A stretch of DNA of 49,002 nucleotides from Pseudomonadota bacterium (lineage in GTDB: Bacteria > Pseudomonadota > Alphaproteobacteria > Caulobacterales > Caulobacteraceae). How positions within the stretch are numbered: the first letter of the stretch is position 1; each line of letters starts with the position of its first letter. The translations under genes were made by a program, and so were the position numbers. Positions 29,225 to 37,424 of this stretch are shown here, piece by piece. Under the pieces are notes generated by a model that was not told the DNA's origin, did not search any database, and worked only from the letters and a program-made list of their open reading frames with translations. The stretch is from the NCBI GenBank assembly GCA_019348195.1, contig JAHWJX010000011.1, positions 1 to 49,002 of the forward strand, read 5' to 3'.

Positions 29225-30139
29225 ATGCTGGGCGGCGCGCAGAACACGACCGGAGGCGGCAACAGCGGCCACATCAAGGACAGCGGCGACGCCGGCTTCC
29301 TGGCCGACGTGATCGAGGCCTCGCGTAGCCAGCCCGTGATTGTCGACTTCTGGGCGCCCTGGTGCGGTCCGTGTCGCCAGCTGACCCCCGCTCTCGAAAA
29401 ACAGGTCAACGCCGCCAAGGGCGCCGTGAAGCTGGTCAAGATCGACATCGACAAGAACCCGCGCGTGGCGACCCAGCTGCGCATCCAGTCGATCCCGACC
29501 GTCTACGCCTTTGTGGACGGCCAGCCGGTGGACGGCTTCCAAGGAGCCCTGCCCGAAAGCCAGATCAAGGCCTTCATCGAGCGTCTGTCAAAGGCGGGGC
29601 CAGGCGCAGACGGCGCGGCCGACATCGAGGCGCTGCTAGCCATGGCGGCCGAGTCCGCCCAGCTCGGGGACCTCGGCGGCGCGGCCCAGGCCTACGCCCA
29701 ACTGCTGCAGCTGGACCCTGAGAACGCCAAGGCCATCGCCGGCCTGGCGCGTGTCTACCTCGCCAGCGGCGACCTGGAACGCGCGGAGGAGATTCTGTCC
29801 ATGGCGCCGGCAGGCGCGAAGGACCCCGAGCTGGACAGCGTTCGCGCCGCCTTGAAGCTCGCCAGGGCGGCCCCGGCTTCAGACTTCGCCGAGTTCGAGG
29901 ATCGGCTCAAAGCGGATCCGAACGATCACCAGGCCCGCTACGCCCTGGCCGAGGCCCTGGCCGCCTCCGGGCGGTTGGACGAGGCGGTGGACGCGCTGCT
30001 GCACATCTTCGCCCGCGATCGCGAATGGAACGGCGGCGCGGCCCGCGCCAAGCTGGTGGAGATTTTCGAAGCCGCAGGGCCAAACAGCGACGTGGCCAAA
30101 ACCGGCCGCCGGCGCCTCTCGTCCTTGATGTTCAGCTGA
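29225..30139 (+). CDS. cnoX: Thioredoxin-TPR protein CnoX/YbbN
   Basis: A co-chaperone that protects proteins from oxidative (HOCl) damage and hands them to GroEL/DnaK in E. coli. Residues ~20-130 form a thioredoxin domain with WAPWCGPCRQ and a cis-Pro in QSIPTVYAF; residues ~135-304 hold TPR-like helices (LLQLDPENAKAIAGLARVYLASGDLERAEEIL, HQARYALAEALAASGRLDEAV). Unlike E. coli YbbN, both active-site cysteines are present, so it should be redox-active. The ATG at 29225 has GGGAGCAAGGA just upstream. Its stop overlaps the next start by one base (TGATG). Confidence 0.93.
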   Translation: MLGGAQNTTGGGNSGHIKDSGDAGFLADVIEASRSQPVIVDFWAPWCGPCRQLTPALEKQVNAAKGAVKLVKIDIDKNPRVATQLRIQSIPTVYAFVDGQPVDGFQGALPESQIKAFIERLSKAGPGADGAADIEALLAMAAESAQLGDLGGAAQAYAQLLQLDPENAKAIAGLARVYLASGDLERAEEILSMAPAGAKDPELDSVRAALKLARAAPASDFAEFEDRLKADPNDHQARYALAEALAASGRLDEAVDALLHIFARDREWNGGAARAKLVEIFEAAGPNSDVAKTGRRRLSSLMFS

Positions 30140-30819
30140 TGAGCGCGGGCGCGATCGCGGGAGGCTCTGCGCGGGTGGAGGACCTGCCGGCGATCCTGCC
30201 CGTCTTTCCGCTGGACGGCGCCCTGCTGTTGCCCCGGGGCGGTCTGCCGCTCAACATCTTCGAGCCGCGCTATCTGAACATGGTGGACGACGCCATGGCG
30301 GGCGATCGCAGCATCGGCATGATCGCTACGCAGTCGGGCGGAGACCGTGCACGCCCGGCGCTGGCCCCGCTGGGCTGCCTCGGCCGGATCACCAGCTTCA
30401 GCGAGACCGCCGACGGCCGTTACCTGATCACGCTCACAGGCGTCTGTCGCTTCGCGGTGGTGGAGGAACTGCCCGTCACCACGCCCTACCGGCAGGTTCG
30501 GGCCGACTATTCCGCCTTTGGCGAGGACCTGGAGCCGGCGCCCTTCGATCTGGAGTTCGGCCGCGACCGCCTGCTGGAGGCGCTCCGCGCCTACCTTGAC
30601 CGGCGCGGTCTGGAGATCGAGTGGGACACCGCTCGCGGCGCTCCGGCCGAAGCCTTGATCAACAGCCTGTCGATGGCGCTGCCCTTCGCCTCCGCCGAGA
30701 AGCAGGCTCTGCTCGCGGCCGCCGACCTGGTGGAGCGCGAAACGGCTCTCGTAGCCTTGCTGGAGATCGAAGCCGCAGGCTTTGATGACGAGGACGACGG
30801 CCCTCAAACCCTGCAGTGA
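30139..30819 (+). CDS. Lon N-terminal (LON substrate-binding) domain protein
   Basis: A stand-alone LON domain of 226 residues without ATPase or protease parts. The start [38 protein letters not shown] and [24 protein letters not shown] are typical of the PF02190 fold; the rest is helical ([22 protein letters not shown]). Such proteins are conserved in alphaproteobacteria directly after cnoX, with unknown biochemical role, perhaps substrate recognition. The ATG at 30139 shares its A with the cnoX TGA. Confidence 0.92.
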   Translation: MSAGAIAGGSARVEDLPAILPVFPLDGALLLPRGGLPLNIFEPRYLNMVDDAMAGDRSIGMIATQSGGDRARPALAPLGCLGRITSFSETADGRYLITLTGVCRFAVVEELPVTTPYRQVRADYSAFGEDLEPAPFDLEFGRDRLLEALRAYLDRRGLEIEWDTARGAPAEALINSLSMALPFASAEKQALLAAADLVERETALVALLEIEAAGFDDEDDGPQTLQ

Positions 30820-30823
30820 CCCG

Positions 30824-31030
30824 ATGACCGACCCCCCAGCGAGACCGCACCACCAGCCTCAGGTCGACCCCCGGCTGTTGGAGGTGCTTGTTTGTCCCGT
30901 CACCCACGGCCCGCTCGAGTACGACCGCGAAGCCGGGGAGCTGATCAGCCGCAGCGCCCGCCTAGCCTACCCGATCCGCGACGGCGTCCCCGTGATGCTC
31001 CCGGAAGAGGCTCGCGAGCTGACGGACTAA
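30824..31030 (+). CDS. Trm112/UPF0434 family small protein
   Basis: A 68-residue protein with [42 protein letters not shown], the YcaR/Trm112 pattern. In eukaryotes and archaea Trm112 activates several methyltransferases; bacterial roles are less clear. Only one Cys of the possible zinc site is kept. The ATG at 30824 lies 4 bases after the LON-domain gene stop. Its TAA stop shares three bases with the TAG of the convergent ubiH-like gene. Confidence 0.9.
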   Translation: MTDPPARPHHQPQVDPRLLEVLVCPVTHGPLEYDREAGELISRSARLAYPIRDGVPVMLPEEARELTD

Positions 31031-32274
31031 ACCGGCTCGCCGCGCAGCAGCCGGGGCAGGTCGCCCACGGCGCCCCCCGCCTCGGACATGAAGAAACGGC
31101 GGGCGGGCCCGATCCGGTTCACCGCCGCCAGGCCCAGGCCCCGGGCCAGCCGAAGGGGTGGGAAATCGTTGCTGAACAAGCGGGTGAAGACGTCCGTCGC
31201 TCCCGCCAGGGCCACCGTGTCGAACCGCCGCCAGGCGGCGTAGCGCTCCACCACCGCTTCCGCACCGATGTCCTCGCCGCGCCGGCCCGCGTCGGCCAGG
31301 GTCTCGGCCAAAGCGGCCACGTCTTTCAGCCCAAGGTTCAACCCCTGCCCGGCGATCGGATGGATGGCGTGCGCCGCGTCGCCCAGCAGCGCCACCCGAG
31401 GCGCCGTCCACTGCTCCGCCAGCAGCAGGCCCAGCGGGTAGGTAAAGCGCGGCCCCTCGACCCCGACCTCGCCCAGGAAGTCGCCGAACCGCCGGCGCAG
31501 GTGCGCCTCGAAGGCCTCCGGGGAGGCCGCGGCCAGGGCCTCCGCCCGCCGTTGCGGTTCGGTCCAGACCAGGCTGGCTCGGTTCTCCGTCAGGGGCAGG
31601 ATCGCGAACGGCCCGCCCGGCAGGAAGTGTTCGTAGGCCACCCCGCCGTGCGGGCGCGCGTGTTGCACGGTGGCGACCACGCCGGACTGCCTGTAGCTCC
31701 AGCCCGTCACGCCGATCCCGGCCAGGTTTCGAACCGTGCTGCCCCGCCCCTCCGCGCCCACAACCAGCACCGCCTCCAGCGCGCGCCCATCGGCCAGCCG
31801 CACCCGTGCCGAAGCCGGCCCAACCTCGACAGCCTCCACCCGAGCAGGCGTCAGAACGGCGACGCCTGAAGCCGCCACCGCCTCGGCCAGCGCGGCTCGG
31901 ATGCGGCGGTTCTCGACCATATAGCCCAGCGGCTCGCCCCCGGAACGGCCGGCGATCTCCTCGGCGGCGAAGCGCAGGTGGAAGGGCGGAGGGCTCCCCG
32001 CTGCGGCGCCGGGCGCGCGCCCGTCAGTGACCAGGATCTGCTCGATCCGGCACGCCTGCGGCTCCAGGACCTCGCCGGCTCCCAGGGTGCGCAGCATGCG
32101 AAAGCTGCTGTAGGCGATCGCCGACGCCCGTCCGTCGAAGGTGGGCGCCAGCTGTCGTTCAAAGGGCTGGGGATCGACCAGCGCCACGCGGAAACCGGCG
32201 GCCGCCAGGGCCAGGGCGGCGCTGGCGCCCGTCATCCCGGCTCCCGCGACGACGATGTCGAACCGCTCGGTCAC
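31027..32274 (-). CDS. UbiH/COQ6-family FAD-dependent monooxygenase
   Basis: A class A flavoprotein hydroxylase of the UbiH/UbiF/UbiL group, acting on ubiquinone precursors. The 415-residue protein has the FAD-binding [22 protein letters not shown] at the N-terminus, [16 protein letters not shown] (DG-type motif) near 165, and [21 protein letters not shown] near 275. Which ring position it hydroxylates cannot be decided by eye; alphaproteobacteria often use UbiL or UbiM with broader specificity. The GTG start overlaps the upstream beta-lactamase-like gene in a GTGA quartet. It is the last gene of the long minus-strand array. Confidence 0.92.
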   Translation of the reverse strand: MTERFDIVVAGAGMTGASAALALAAAGFRVALVDPQPFERQLAPTFDGRASAIAYSSFRMLRTLGAGEVLEPQACRIEQILVTDGRAPGAAAGSPPPFHLRFAAEEIAGRSGGEPLGYMVENRRIRAALAEAVAASGVAVLTPARVEAVEVGPASARVRLADGRALEAVLVVGAEGRGSTVRNLAGIGVTGWSYRQSGVVATVQHARPHGGVAYEHFLPGGPFAILPLTENRASLVWTEPQRRAEALAAASPEAFEAHLRRRFGDFLGEVGVEGPRFTYPLGLLLAEQWTAPRVALLGDAAHAIHPIAGQGLNLGLKDVAALAETLADAGRRGEDIGAEAVVERYAAWRRFDTVALAGATDVFTRLFSNDFPPLRLARGLGLAAVNRIGPARRFFMSEAGGAVGDLPRLLRGEPV

Positions 32275-33404
32275 GGGGCGGGCGCGCTCGGCCCCTCCGC
32301 CACCTGGGTCGCCGGCGTGCGCGTCCGTTCCCAGTGCGTCGCCACGGCGCGGGCCACGCTCGCAATCAGCTGCTGGCGCTCGCGCACCTGCCGATCCGTC
32401 CGGCCGATGTAGACCGCCACCGCATAGGTGCGGCCGTCTGGGGCGACCATGACGCCCACGTCATTGTAGCCGGCCGTGGTCTCGCGCCAGTCCGGCCCTG
32501 TGCCCGTCTTGTGCGACAAGCGCCAGCCTTCCGGGAGTCCCGCCTTGAGCCGAGCGGCCCCTGCGCGGCTTTCGAACATGATGCGCAGCAGGCGCTCGGT
32601 CGATTCCGGCGAGAGCAGCTTGCCTTCGTAGAGCATCTGCAGCGCATTCACCGTGCCGACCGGCGTGGCGCCGTCCGGCGGCGCACGCAGATACTGGTCC
32701 AGCGCTTGGTCGCGCACTTTGTCGGGCACCCGATCCCGAGCGCGGTTGAACAGGTCGCCGTCGATGTACTCCGGCCGCCACTCCAGGCCCGAGATGCGCG
32801 GCTGCAGCAAGCGCTCCTCCACCCCCACGCGCACGCCGCGAAGGCCTTTGCGCTCCAGCACCGCCTGGACCGCCGGTCCTCCACCGAGGCGGCGCATGAG
32901 GATGTCGGTGGCGGCGTTGTCGCTCTTGCTGATCGCCCACAGCAGCAGGCGGTCGATGGTGGTCTCCATCCGGCCGGTCTTCAGCGTCAGAGGTCGGACC
33001 ATTGGCGAGTTGAACAGGCTGAGGTCGGGCGGCGTGATCACAACCGTTTCATCCAGGCTGAGTTGGCCGCGATCCACCGCGTCCAGCACAGCCACCGCCA
33101 GCCACACCTTCATGGTGCTCTGCTGAGGAAAGGCCTTGTCGCCTTGCCAGGTTGCGGCCCAACCCTGCTGCAGGTCCTTGACCGCTACGCCCACGTCGCC
33201 GTCGAAGGGTTGAACCGCAGCCTCGATCTCGCTCTGAAAGCCCACGGGGGCGGGCTTAGGCGGCGGCGGGGGCTCCAGCGAAGCGGCTTCGGCCGAAGGC
33301 GCCGCGGCGGACAAGGCTCGATCGGCGATGTTCTCCTGATCGGGCCCGCTGCAGGCCGCGCAGGCGGTCGCCAGGAGTAGGGCGGCGACGGTGGCGAGCC
33401 TCAT
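32271..33404 (-). CDS. Class A beta-lactamase-like serine hydrolase, exported
   Basis: A 377-residue penicillin-binding-fold protein. It has a signal peptide ([18 protein letters not shown]), probably with a lipoprotein cleavage at Cys15 or Cys18, a Pro-rich linker (~43-55), then the enzyme: Ser96-Thr-Met-Lys99 (SxxK), Ser161-Asp-Asn (SDN) and Lys299-Thr-Gly (KTG). Glu196 in VEERLL sits where the deacylating Glu of ExxLN belongs, but the Asn is replaced by Leu. SDN to KTG spans 138 residues, longer than the ~104 of TEM-type enzymes, due to an insert around 200-240. It may be a true beta-lactamase or a cell-wall hydrolase. It overlaps trmB (ATGA) and ubiH (GTGA). Confidence 0.88.
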   Translation of the reverse strand: MRLATVAALLLATACAACSGPDQENIADRALSAAAPSAEAASLEPPPPPKPAPVGFQSEIEAAVQPFDGDVGVAVKDLQQGWAATWQGDKAFPQQSTMKVWLAVAVLDAVDRGQLSLDETVVITPPDLSLFNSPMVRPLTLKTGRMETTIDRLLLWAISKSDNAATDILMRRLGGGPAVQAVLERKGLRGVRVGVEERLLQPRISGLEWRPEYIDGDLFNRARDRVPDKVRDQALDQYLRAPPDGATPVGTVNALQMLYEGKLLSPESTERLLRIMFESRAGAARLKAGLPEGWRLSHKTGTGPDWRETTAGYNDVGVMVAPDGRTYAVAVYIGRTDRQVRERQQLIASVARAVATHWERTRTPATQVAEGPSAPAP

Positions 33405-34063
33405 ACGCGGACGAACTCCAGAAACAGGGGGGCCGAATCGCCGAGGCGCTTGGCTTCATAACGCGTGGAAACGTGGTCGCTCGGCGCCTCGCGCCAATCC
33501 GCCGCGCTCTCCGCGGTCCAGTGAAACTGGGGCGAACCCTGCATCCGCTCAAGGGTCCAGGCTGCGTAAGCCCGCCAGTCGGTGACGAAGCGGAGGACGC
33601 CTCCCGGGCGAAGCACGCGGGCCAGTTCGGCGATAAAGGGTTGGGTCATCAGGCGTCGCTTGTGGTGTCTGGCTTTGGGCCAGGGATCGGGGAATAGGAT
33701 GAACACTCTGTTCACCACGTCCTCGGGAAGCGCTTCCATCAGCTCACGGGCGTCGCCCGCATGCAGGCGCACATTGGTCAGCGCCCGTTCGTCGATGTGG
33801 CGGAGCGCGCTGGCCACGCCGTTCTGGAACGGCTCGGCTCCGATCAGCAGAACGTCCGGGTGGCGGGCCGCCTGTTCCGCCAGATGCTCGCCCCCGCCGA
33901 AGCCGATCTCAAGCCAGACGGGCCGGTCGTCCAAAGCCGGACGGTCGCCCAGGCGCCAGGTCAGTTCGGGCAAGCGCCTCTCGACCAGGCCGGCTTGGCG
34001 CGGCTTGATCGGTCTCGATTTGATCCGGCCGTAGGAGCGGATCGGCCCATGCTGGTGGGTCAG
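33401..34063 (-). CDS. trmB: tRNA (guanine-46 N7)-methyltransferase
   Basis: SAM-dependent m7G46 methyltransferase. The core shows [48 protein letters not shown] and [13 protein letters not shown], all TrmB signatures. The conserved N-terminus [22 protein letters not shown] is in frame but has no ATG, GTG or TTG before it; the codon in the expected place is CTG at 34063, which overlaps the metK TGA as CTGA, the same 4-base geometry used by the neighbouring genes. I therefore propose a CTG start (220 residues); the next canonical option, a TTG about 30 codons in, would cut off conserved residues. Confidence 0.9.
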   Translation of the reverse strand: MTHQHGPIRSYGRIKSRPIKPRQAGLVERRLPELTWRLGDRPALDDRPVWLEIGFGGGEHLAEQAARHPDVLLIGAEPFQNGVASALRHIDERALTNVRLHAGDARELMEALPEDVVNRVFILFPDPWPKARHHKRRLMTQPFIAELARVLRPGGVLRFVTDWRAYAAWTLERMQGSPQFHWTAESAADWREAPSDHVSTRYEAKRLGDSAPLFLEFVRV

Positions 34064-35226
34064 GCCAAGCCTCGCAGCTGGTCGACCAGATCGGTGCGTT
34101 CCCAGGAGAAGCCTCCATCCGCGTCGGGCAGACGGCCGAAATGACCATAAGCGGCCGAGCGCTGATAGATGGCCCGGTTCAGTTCCAGGTGTTCGCGGAT
34201 GCCGCGGGGCGTCAGCCCGCCGATGAGGTCCGGCAGCGCCGATTCCAGCTTGGCTGGATCGATCTCGCCGGTGTCGTGCAGGTTGACGTAAAAGGAAAGC
34301 GGCCGGCTTACGCCGATGGCGTAACTGACCTGCAGTGTGCAGCGGCGCGCCAGGCCGGCCGCCACCACGTTCTTGGCCAGATAACGAAGCGCATAGGCAG
34401 CTGATCGGTCGACCTTGGTAGGGTCCTTGCCTGAAAAGGCGCCGCCGCCGTGCGGAGCCGCCCCGCCGTAGGTGTCCACAATGATCTTGCGGCCTGTCAG
34501 ACCCGCGTCGCCGTCCGGCCCGCCGATCTGGAAGGCGCCCGTCGGATTGACCATCCACTCGGTCTCTTCCGTCAGCAGACCTTCGGGCATCACCGCGCGG
34601 ACGTGCGGTTCGATGAGCGCGCGTACCTCCGCGCTCTCCAACCGGTCCGTGGTCTGGTGCGAGACCACGATCTTGAGCGCCCGCACAGGGCGACCGTCCT
34701 CGTACTGGAGCGTGACCTGGCTCTTGGCGTCCGGCTGCAGCGCGCGCTCGCCTCCATGGCGCACCTCGGCCAGCCGGCGCAGGATGTTGTGGCTGTATTG
34801 CAGGGTGGCCGGCATCAGCTCGGGCGTTTCGTCAACCGCATAGCCGAACATGATGCCCTGGTCGCCTGCGCCCTCGTCCTTGTTGCCCGCCGCGTCCACG
34901 CCTTGGGCGATCTCGGCGGACTGGGCATGCAGGTGGCTGGCGAAGTCGGCCTCCTCCCAGTGAAAGCCCTCCTGCTCATAGCCGATCTCGCGCACGGCGG
35001 CGCGGGCGCGCTCTTCCAGCAGCTCAGGCGTGACCGAGGCCGGGCCCCGGACCTCGCCCGCCAGCACGATCCGATTGGTCGTCACCAGGGTCTCGCAGGC
35101 CACCCTCGCTTGCGGGTCGGCTTCCAGAAAGGCGTCCACCACCGTGTCGCTGATGCGGTCCGCGACCTTGTCGGGATGGCCTTCGGACACGCTTTCGCTG
35201 GTGAAAATGTATGACGGACGGATCAA
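34060..35226 (-). CDS. metK: S-adenosylmethionine synthetase
   Basis: Makes S-adenosylmethionine from methionine and ATP. The 388-residue protein shows [60 protein letters not shown] and [19 protein letters not shown]. The start is TTG at 35226, with GGGAG 9-10 bases upstream; no ATG or GTG fits. Directly upstream lie a hairpin overlapping that Shine-Dalgarno and a perfect 16-bp palindrome, so expression is probably regulated apart from the genes before it. The stop overlaps trmB. Confidence 0.97.
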   Translation of the reverse strand: MIRPSYIFTSESVSEGHPDKVADRISDTVVDAFLEADPQARVACETLVTTNRIVLAGEVRGPASVTPELLEERARAAVREIGYEQEGFHWEEADFASHLHAQSAEIAQGVDAAGNKDEGAGDQGIMFGYAVDETPELMPATLQYSHNILRRLAEVRHGGERALQPDAKSQVTLQYEDGRPVRALKIVVSHQTTDRLESAEVRALIEPHVRAVMPEGLLTEETEWMVNPTGAFQIGGPDGDAGLTGRKIIVDTYGGAAPHGGGAFSGKDPTKVDRSAAYALRYLAKNVVAAGLARRCTLQVSYAIGVSRPLSFYVNLHDTGEIDPAKLESALPDLIGGLTPRGIREHLELNRAIYQRSAAYGHFGRLPDADGGFSWERTDLVDQLRGLA

Positions 35227-35238
35227 GAGCGGGCTCTC

Positions 35239-35259
35239 CCGGCGGGGACGAGCCGCCGG
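35239..35259 (-). promoter_or_regulatory. Hairpin in the metK leader overlapping the Shine-Dalgarno
   Basis: CCGGCGG (35239-35245) pairs perfectly with CCGCCGG (35253-35259) around a 7-base loop. On the minus strand the 3' arm includes the first two bases of GGGAG (35240-35236), the ribosome-binding site of metK, so folding could limit translation. Confidence 0.5.
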
Positions 35260-35260
35260 T

Positions 35261-35276
35261 ATAAAGATATCTTTAT
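35261..35276. promoter_or_regulatory. Perfect 16-bp palindrome upstream of metK, candidate operator
   Basis: ATAAAGATATCTTTAT is a complete palindrome and an AT-only island (apart from the central G/C pair) in very GC-rich sequence, 35 bases before the metK start and 22 bases after the stop of the xre-type gene. It has the look of an operator for a dimeric winged-helix repressor; ArsR-family methionine-cycle regulators (SahR/SamR type) are the natural candidates, by inference. Confidence 0.6.
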
Positions 35277-35298
35277 GTCCGGCAAGCGGCGGGGCGCC

Positions 35299-35784
35299 TC
35301 AGCCCGTCCGGTCGTCCGATCCTTCAGTCCCCTCGCCGGCCAGCTCCCTTACGAGTTCGAGCACCCGGCGACGCATGCGCTTGCGGGTGATCGAGCGGAA
35401 GGCGGCCAGCAGCTCCGCCTCGTCTGGCGTGCGGCTCAGCGGGTCAAAGGCGAGCGGGTCGACTTCGGACGCTGCGTCCAAAGGCTCCCGGGGCGGCAGG
35501 CCGTCGAAGAAGAAGGGAATGTCGACCTGCAGCGCGGCGGCCGTGTCGAAGAGTTTGGAGGCGCTGATCCGGTTGGCGCCCCGCTCGTACTTCTGCACCT
35601 GCTGGAAGGTGAGCCCCAGGGCGTCGGCCAGGCGATCCTGACTGAGCCCCAGCTGTTTGCGGCGGGCGCGCACGCGCTCGCCGACGTGGCGGTCCACAAG
35701 ATTGGGCTGACGGTCCCCCGGCGGCCGCGTCCGTGGCGGCTTGCCGCCTGCTGCCGAGGACACCGGTGTCTTGTGCTCAGCCAT
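35299..35784 (-). CDS. XRE-family helix-turn-helix regulator
   Basis: A 161-residue regulator with an N-terminal Pro/Arg-rich stretch and one HTH domain at about 30-90 (VGERVRARRKQLGLSQDRLADALGLTFQQVQKYERGANRISASKL), the strongly conserved alphaproteobacterial form found between lnt and metK. The C-terminal part (~100-161) is acidic then helical and basic. I chose the ATG at 35784 (MAEHKTPVSS), which has GGAGG 11 bases upstream; a GTG at 35841 would add 19 residues. It probably represses its own operon or metK; the target is not evident from sequence alone. Confidence 0.88.
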   Translation of the reverse strand: MAEHKTPVSSAAGGKPPRTRPPGDRQPNLVDRHVGERVRARRKQLGLSQDRLADALGLTFQQVQKYERGANRISASKLFDTAAALQVDIPFFFDGLPPREPLDAASEVDPLAFDPLSRTPDEAELLAAFRSITRKRMRRRVLELVRELAGEGTEGSDDRTG

Positions 35785-35846
35785 TTCCGTTTCAGCCTCC
35801 TTGCGGACCCTCTCTAAGCCTCGAAAGCGGCGATTTGTCACGCTTT

Positions 35847-37424
35847 TTACGCGGGTCGCTGACGAAAGCGTGGCAGCAGCGCGACAAGCGCCCCGGCCGC
35901 GACGAAGATCCAGAAGGGCAGGTTGCCCCAGCGGTTGAAAAGCGTCGGGCTGAGCGGGGCGGGAAGGGCGGCGTCGATCACGCCTGCCTGCCCGATGCCC
36001 AGCACCTGGCCGGCGGGTATGCGGCCGTAGGGATCGATCATGGCCGACACGCCGGTCGGCGCAGACCGTACGATTGGAACTCCGTGCTCAATGGCGCGAT
36101 AGGCGCCCAGGTTCAGGTGCTGCCAGGGACCGCTTGTGGCGCCGTACCAGCTGTCATTCGAGGGCAGGACCATCCAAGCGGGCCTGGGTCCGCGCTCGCC
36201 CACCGCATCCATGAAGATGCTCTCATAGCAGATCATGGGTTGCAGCAACGGCAAACCGGGCAATGCGATCGGCGCCGGCGGGGGTCCGGGCGCGTAATCG
36301 GCCGGCATGTTCACGAGCGAGCGCACGCCCAGTCGCGTCATCAAATTCCCCAGGGGAAGGTACTCGCCGAAGGGCAGGAGGTGGTGCTTGTCGTAGAAGC
36401 CGTTCACCCGCAATCCGGCGGGCTCGCGCTGCAGAAAGGCGAGGCTGTTGAAGTAGTAGGCGCCGCCTGGGCCGGCGCGGCTGACGCCCATGAACAGGTG
36501 CTGCCCGGGGCGGAGCGCATCCGGGATGCGGCGACCCAGCTCCACGCCCGGGGACGCGGGGTCGAACAGGTATTCCAGCGAGGCGGGCAGGGCGCCCTCC
36601 GGCCAGACCACCACGTCGACCGTCTCCAGCCCTGGCGATTGGCTGAGACGCACATGGGTGTCCACGATCCCGGGCAGCGCGCCTTCACGCCACTTCTCCG
36701 CTTGCGAGATGTTGGCCTGCACGATGCGGATCCGGGTGTCGGTGGCCCGAACCTCGGCCCCGGACAACCGCCAGGCGCCCCAGCCCCACATGGCGGTGAG
36801 CGCCAAGGCGGCGGCGGCGACCGTGCCCAGGCGGGCCCGGCGCGAGCCGGTTCCGGCCAGCACCGCGGGCGCGCCGGTGATCAGCAGGGTGATCACGGTC
36901 AAGCCCAGCGCGCCGAACAGGGCCGCGTTCTGCGAGATCGCGCCGCCGGCGGCCCAGGTCTGGCCCGCCATGTTCCAGGGAAAGCCGGTGAGCAGCCAGT
37001 TCCGCAGCCACTCGAGCAGGCCGAAGCTGGCGCCGAACACCAAGAGCCGGGCCGGTCCGGCCACGGCCAGGCGGCGGTACAGAACCGCGGCGGTCCCCCA
37101 GAACAGGCCCATCCCGGCCGGCAGGACGCAAACGATGATCGGCGCCATCCAGCCGTGCTGCTCGGCGTCGACCAGAAAGGCCTCCACCACCCACCATGTG
37201 CCCACCAGGAAATAGGCCAGGGAGAACCACCAAGCGCGCCAGAAAGCGGAGCGGAGCGGGCGCTGCGGCTCCCGCTTGCCCCGGCCGTCCAGCAACCAGA
37301 GCAGGCCGGCCCATCCCAGGACGCCCGGCAGGATGTCGAAAGGCGGATGGGCGAAGCCGGCCGCCGCGCCGAAGCCCAGGGCCAACAGAGCCGAGCCCGC
37401 CCGGCTCAGGGCGGGGTGCGTCAT
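35847..37424 (-). CDS. lnt: Apolipoprotein N-acyltransferase
   Basis: Inner-membrane enzyme adding the third acyl chain to lipoproteins. Residues ~1-210 hold six hydrophobic helices; the periplasmic nitrilase-like domain (~225-490) carries the triad Glu in VVWPEGALP, Lys in YDKHHLLPFGEYLPLG and Cys in MICYESIF. A final C-terminal helix (LPFWIFVAAGALVALL) completes the family topology. The start ATG overlaps the corC stop in ATGA. The 525-residue length is normal. Confidence 0.96.
   Translation of the reverse strand: MTHPALSRAGSALLALGFGAAAGFAHPPFDILPGVLGWAGLLWLLDGRGKREPQRPLRSAFWRAWWFSLAYFLVGTWWVVEAFLVDAEQHGWMAPIIVCVLPAGMGLFWGTAAVLYRRLAVAGPARLLVFGASFGLLEWLRNWLLTGFPWNMAGQTWAAGGAISQNAALFGALGLTVITLLITGAPAVLAGTGSRRARLGTVAAAALALTAMWGWGAWRLSGAEVRATDTRIRIVQANISQAEKWREGALPGIVDTHVRLSQSPGLETVDVVVWPEGALPASLEYLFDPASPGVELGRRIPDALRPGQHLFMGVSRAGPGGAYYFNSLAFLQREPAGLRVNGFYDKHHLLPFGEYLPLGNLMTRLGVRSLVNMPADYAPGPPPAPIALPGLPLLQPMICYESIFMDAVGERGPRPAWMVLPSNDSWYGATSGPWQHLNLGAYRAIEHGVPIVRSAPTGVSAMIDPYGRIPAGQVLGIGQAGVIDAALPAPLSPTLFNRWGNLPFWIFVAAGALVALLPRFRQRPA

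Noticed and set aside
35226-35300. SAM riboswitch upstream of metK
   Set aside because: Only 72 bases separate xre and metK, with one simple 7-bp hairpin and a palindrome; no pseudoknot or conserved SAM-II/SAM-V core is visible.
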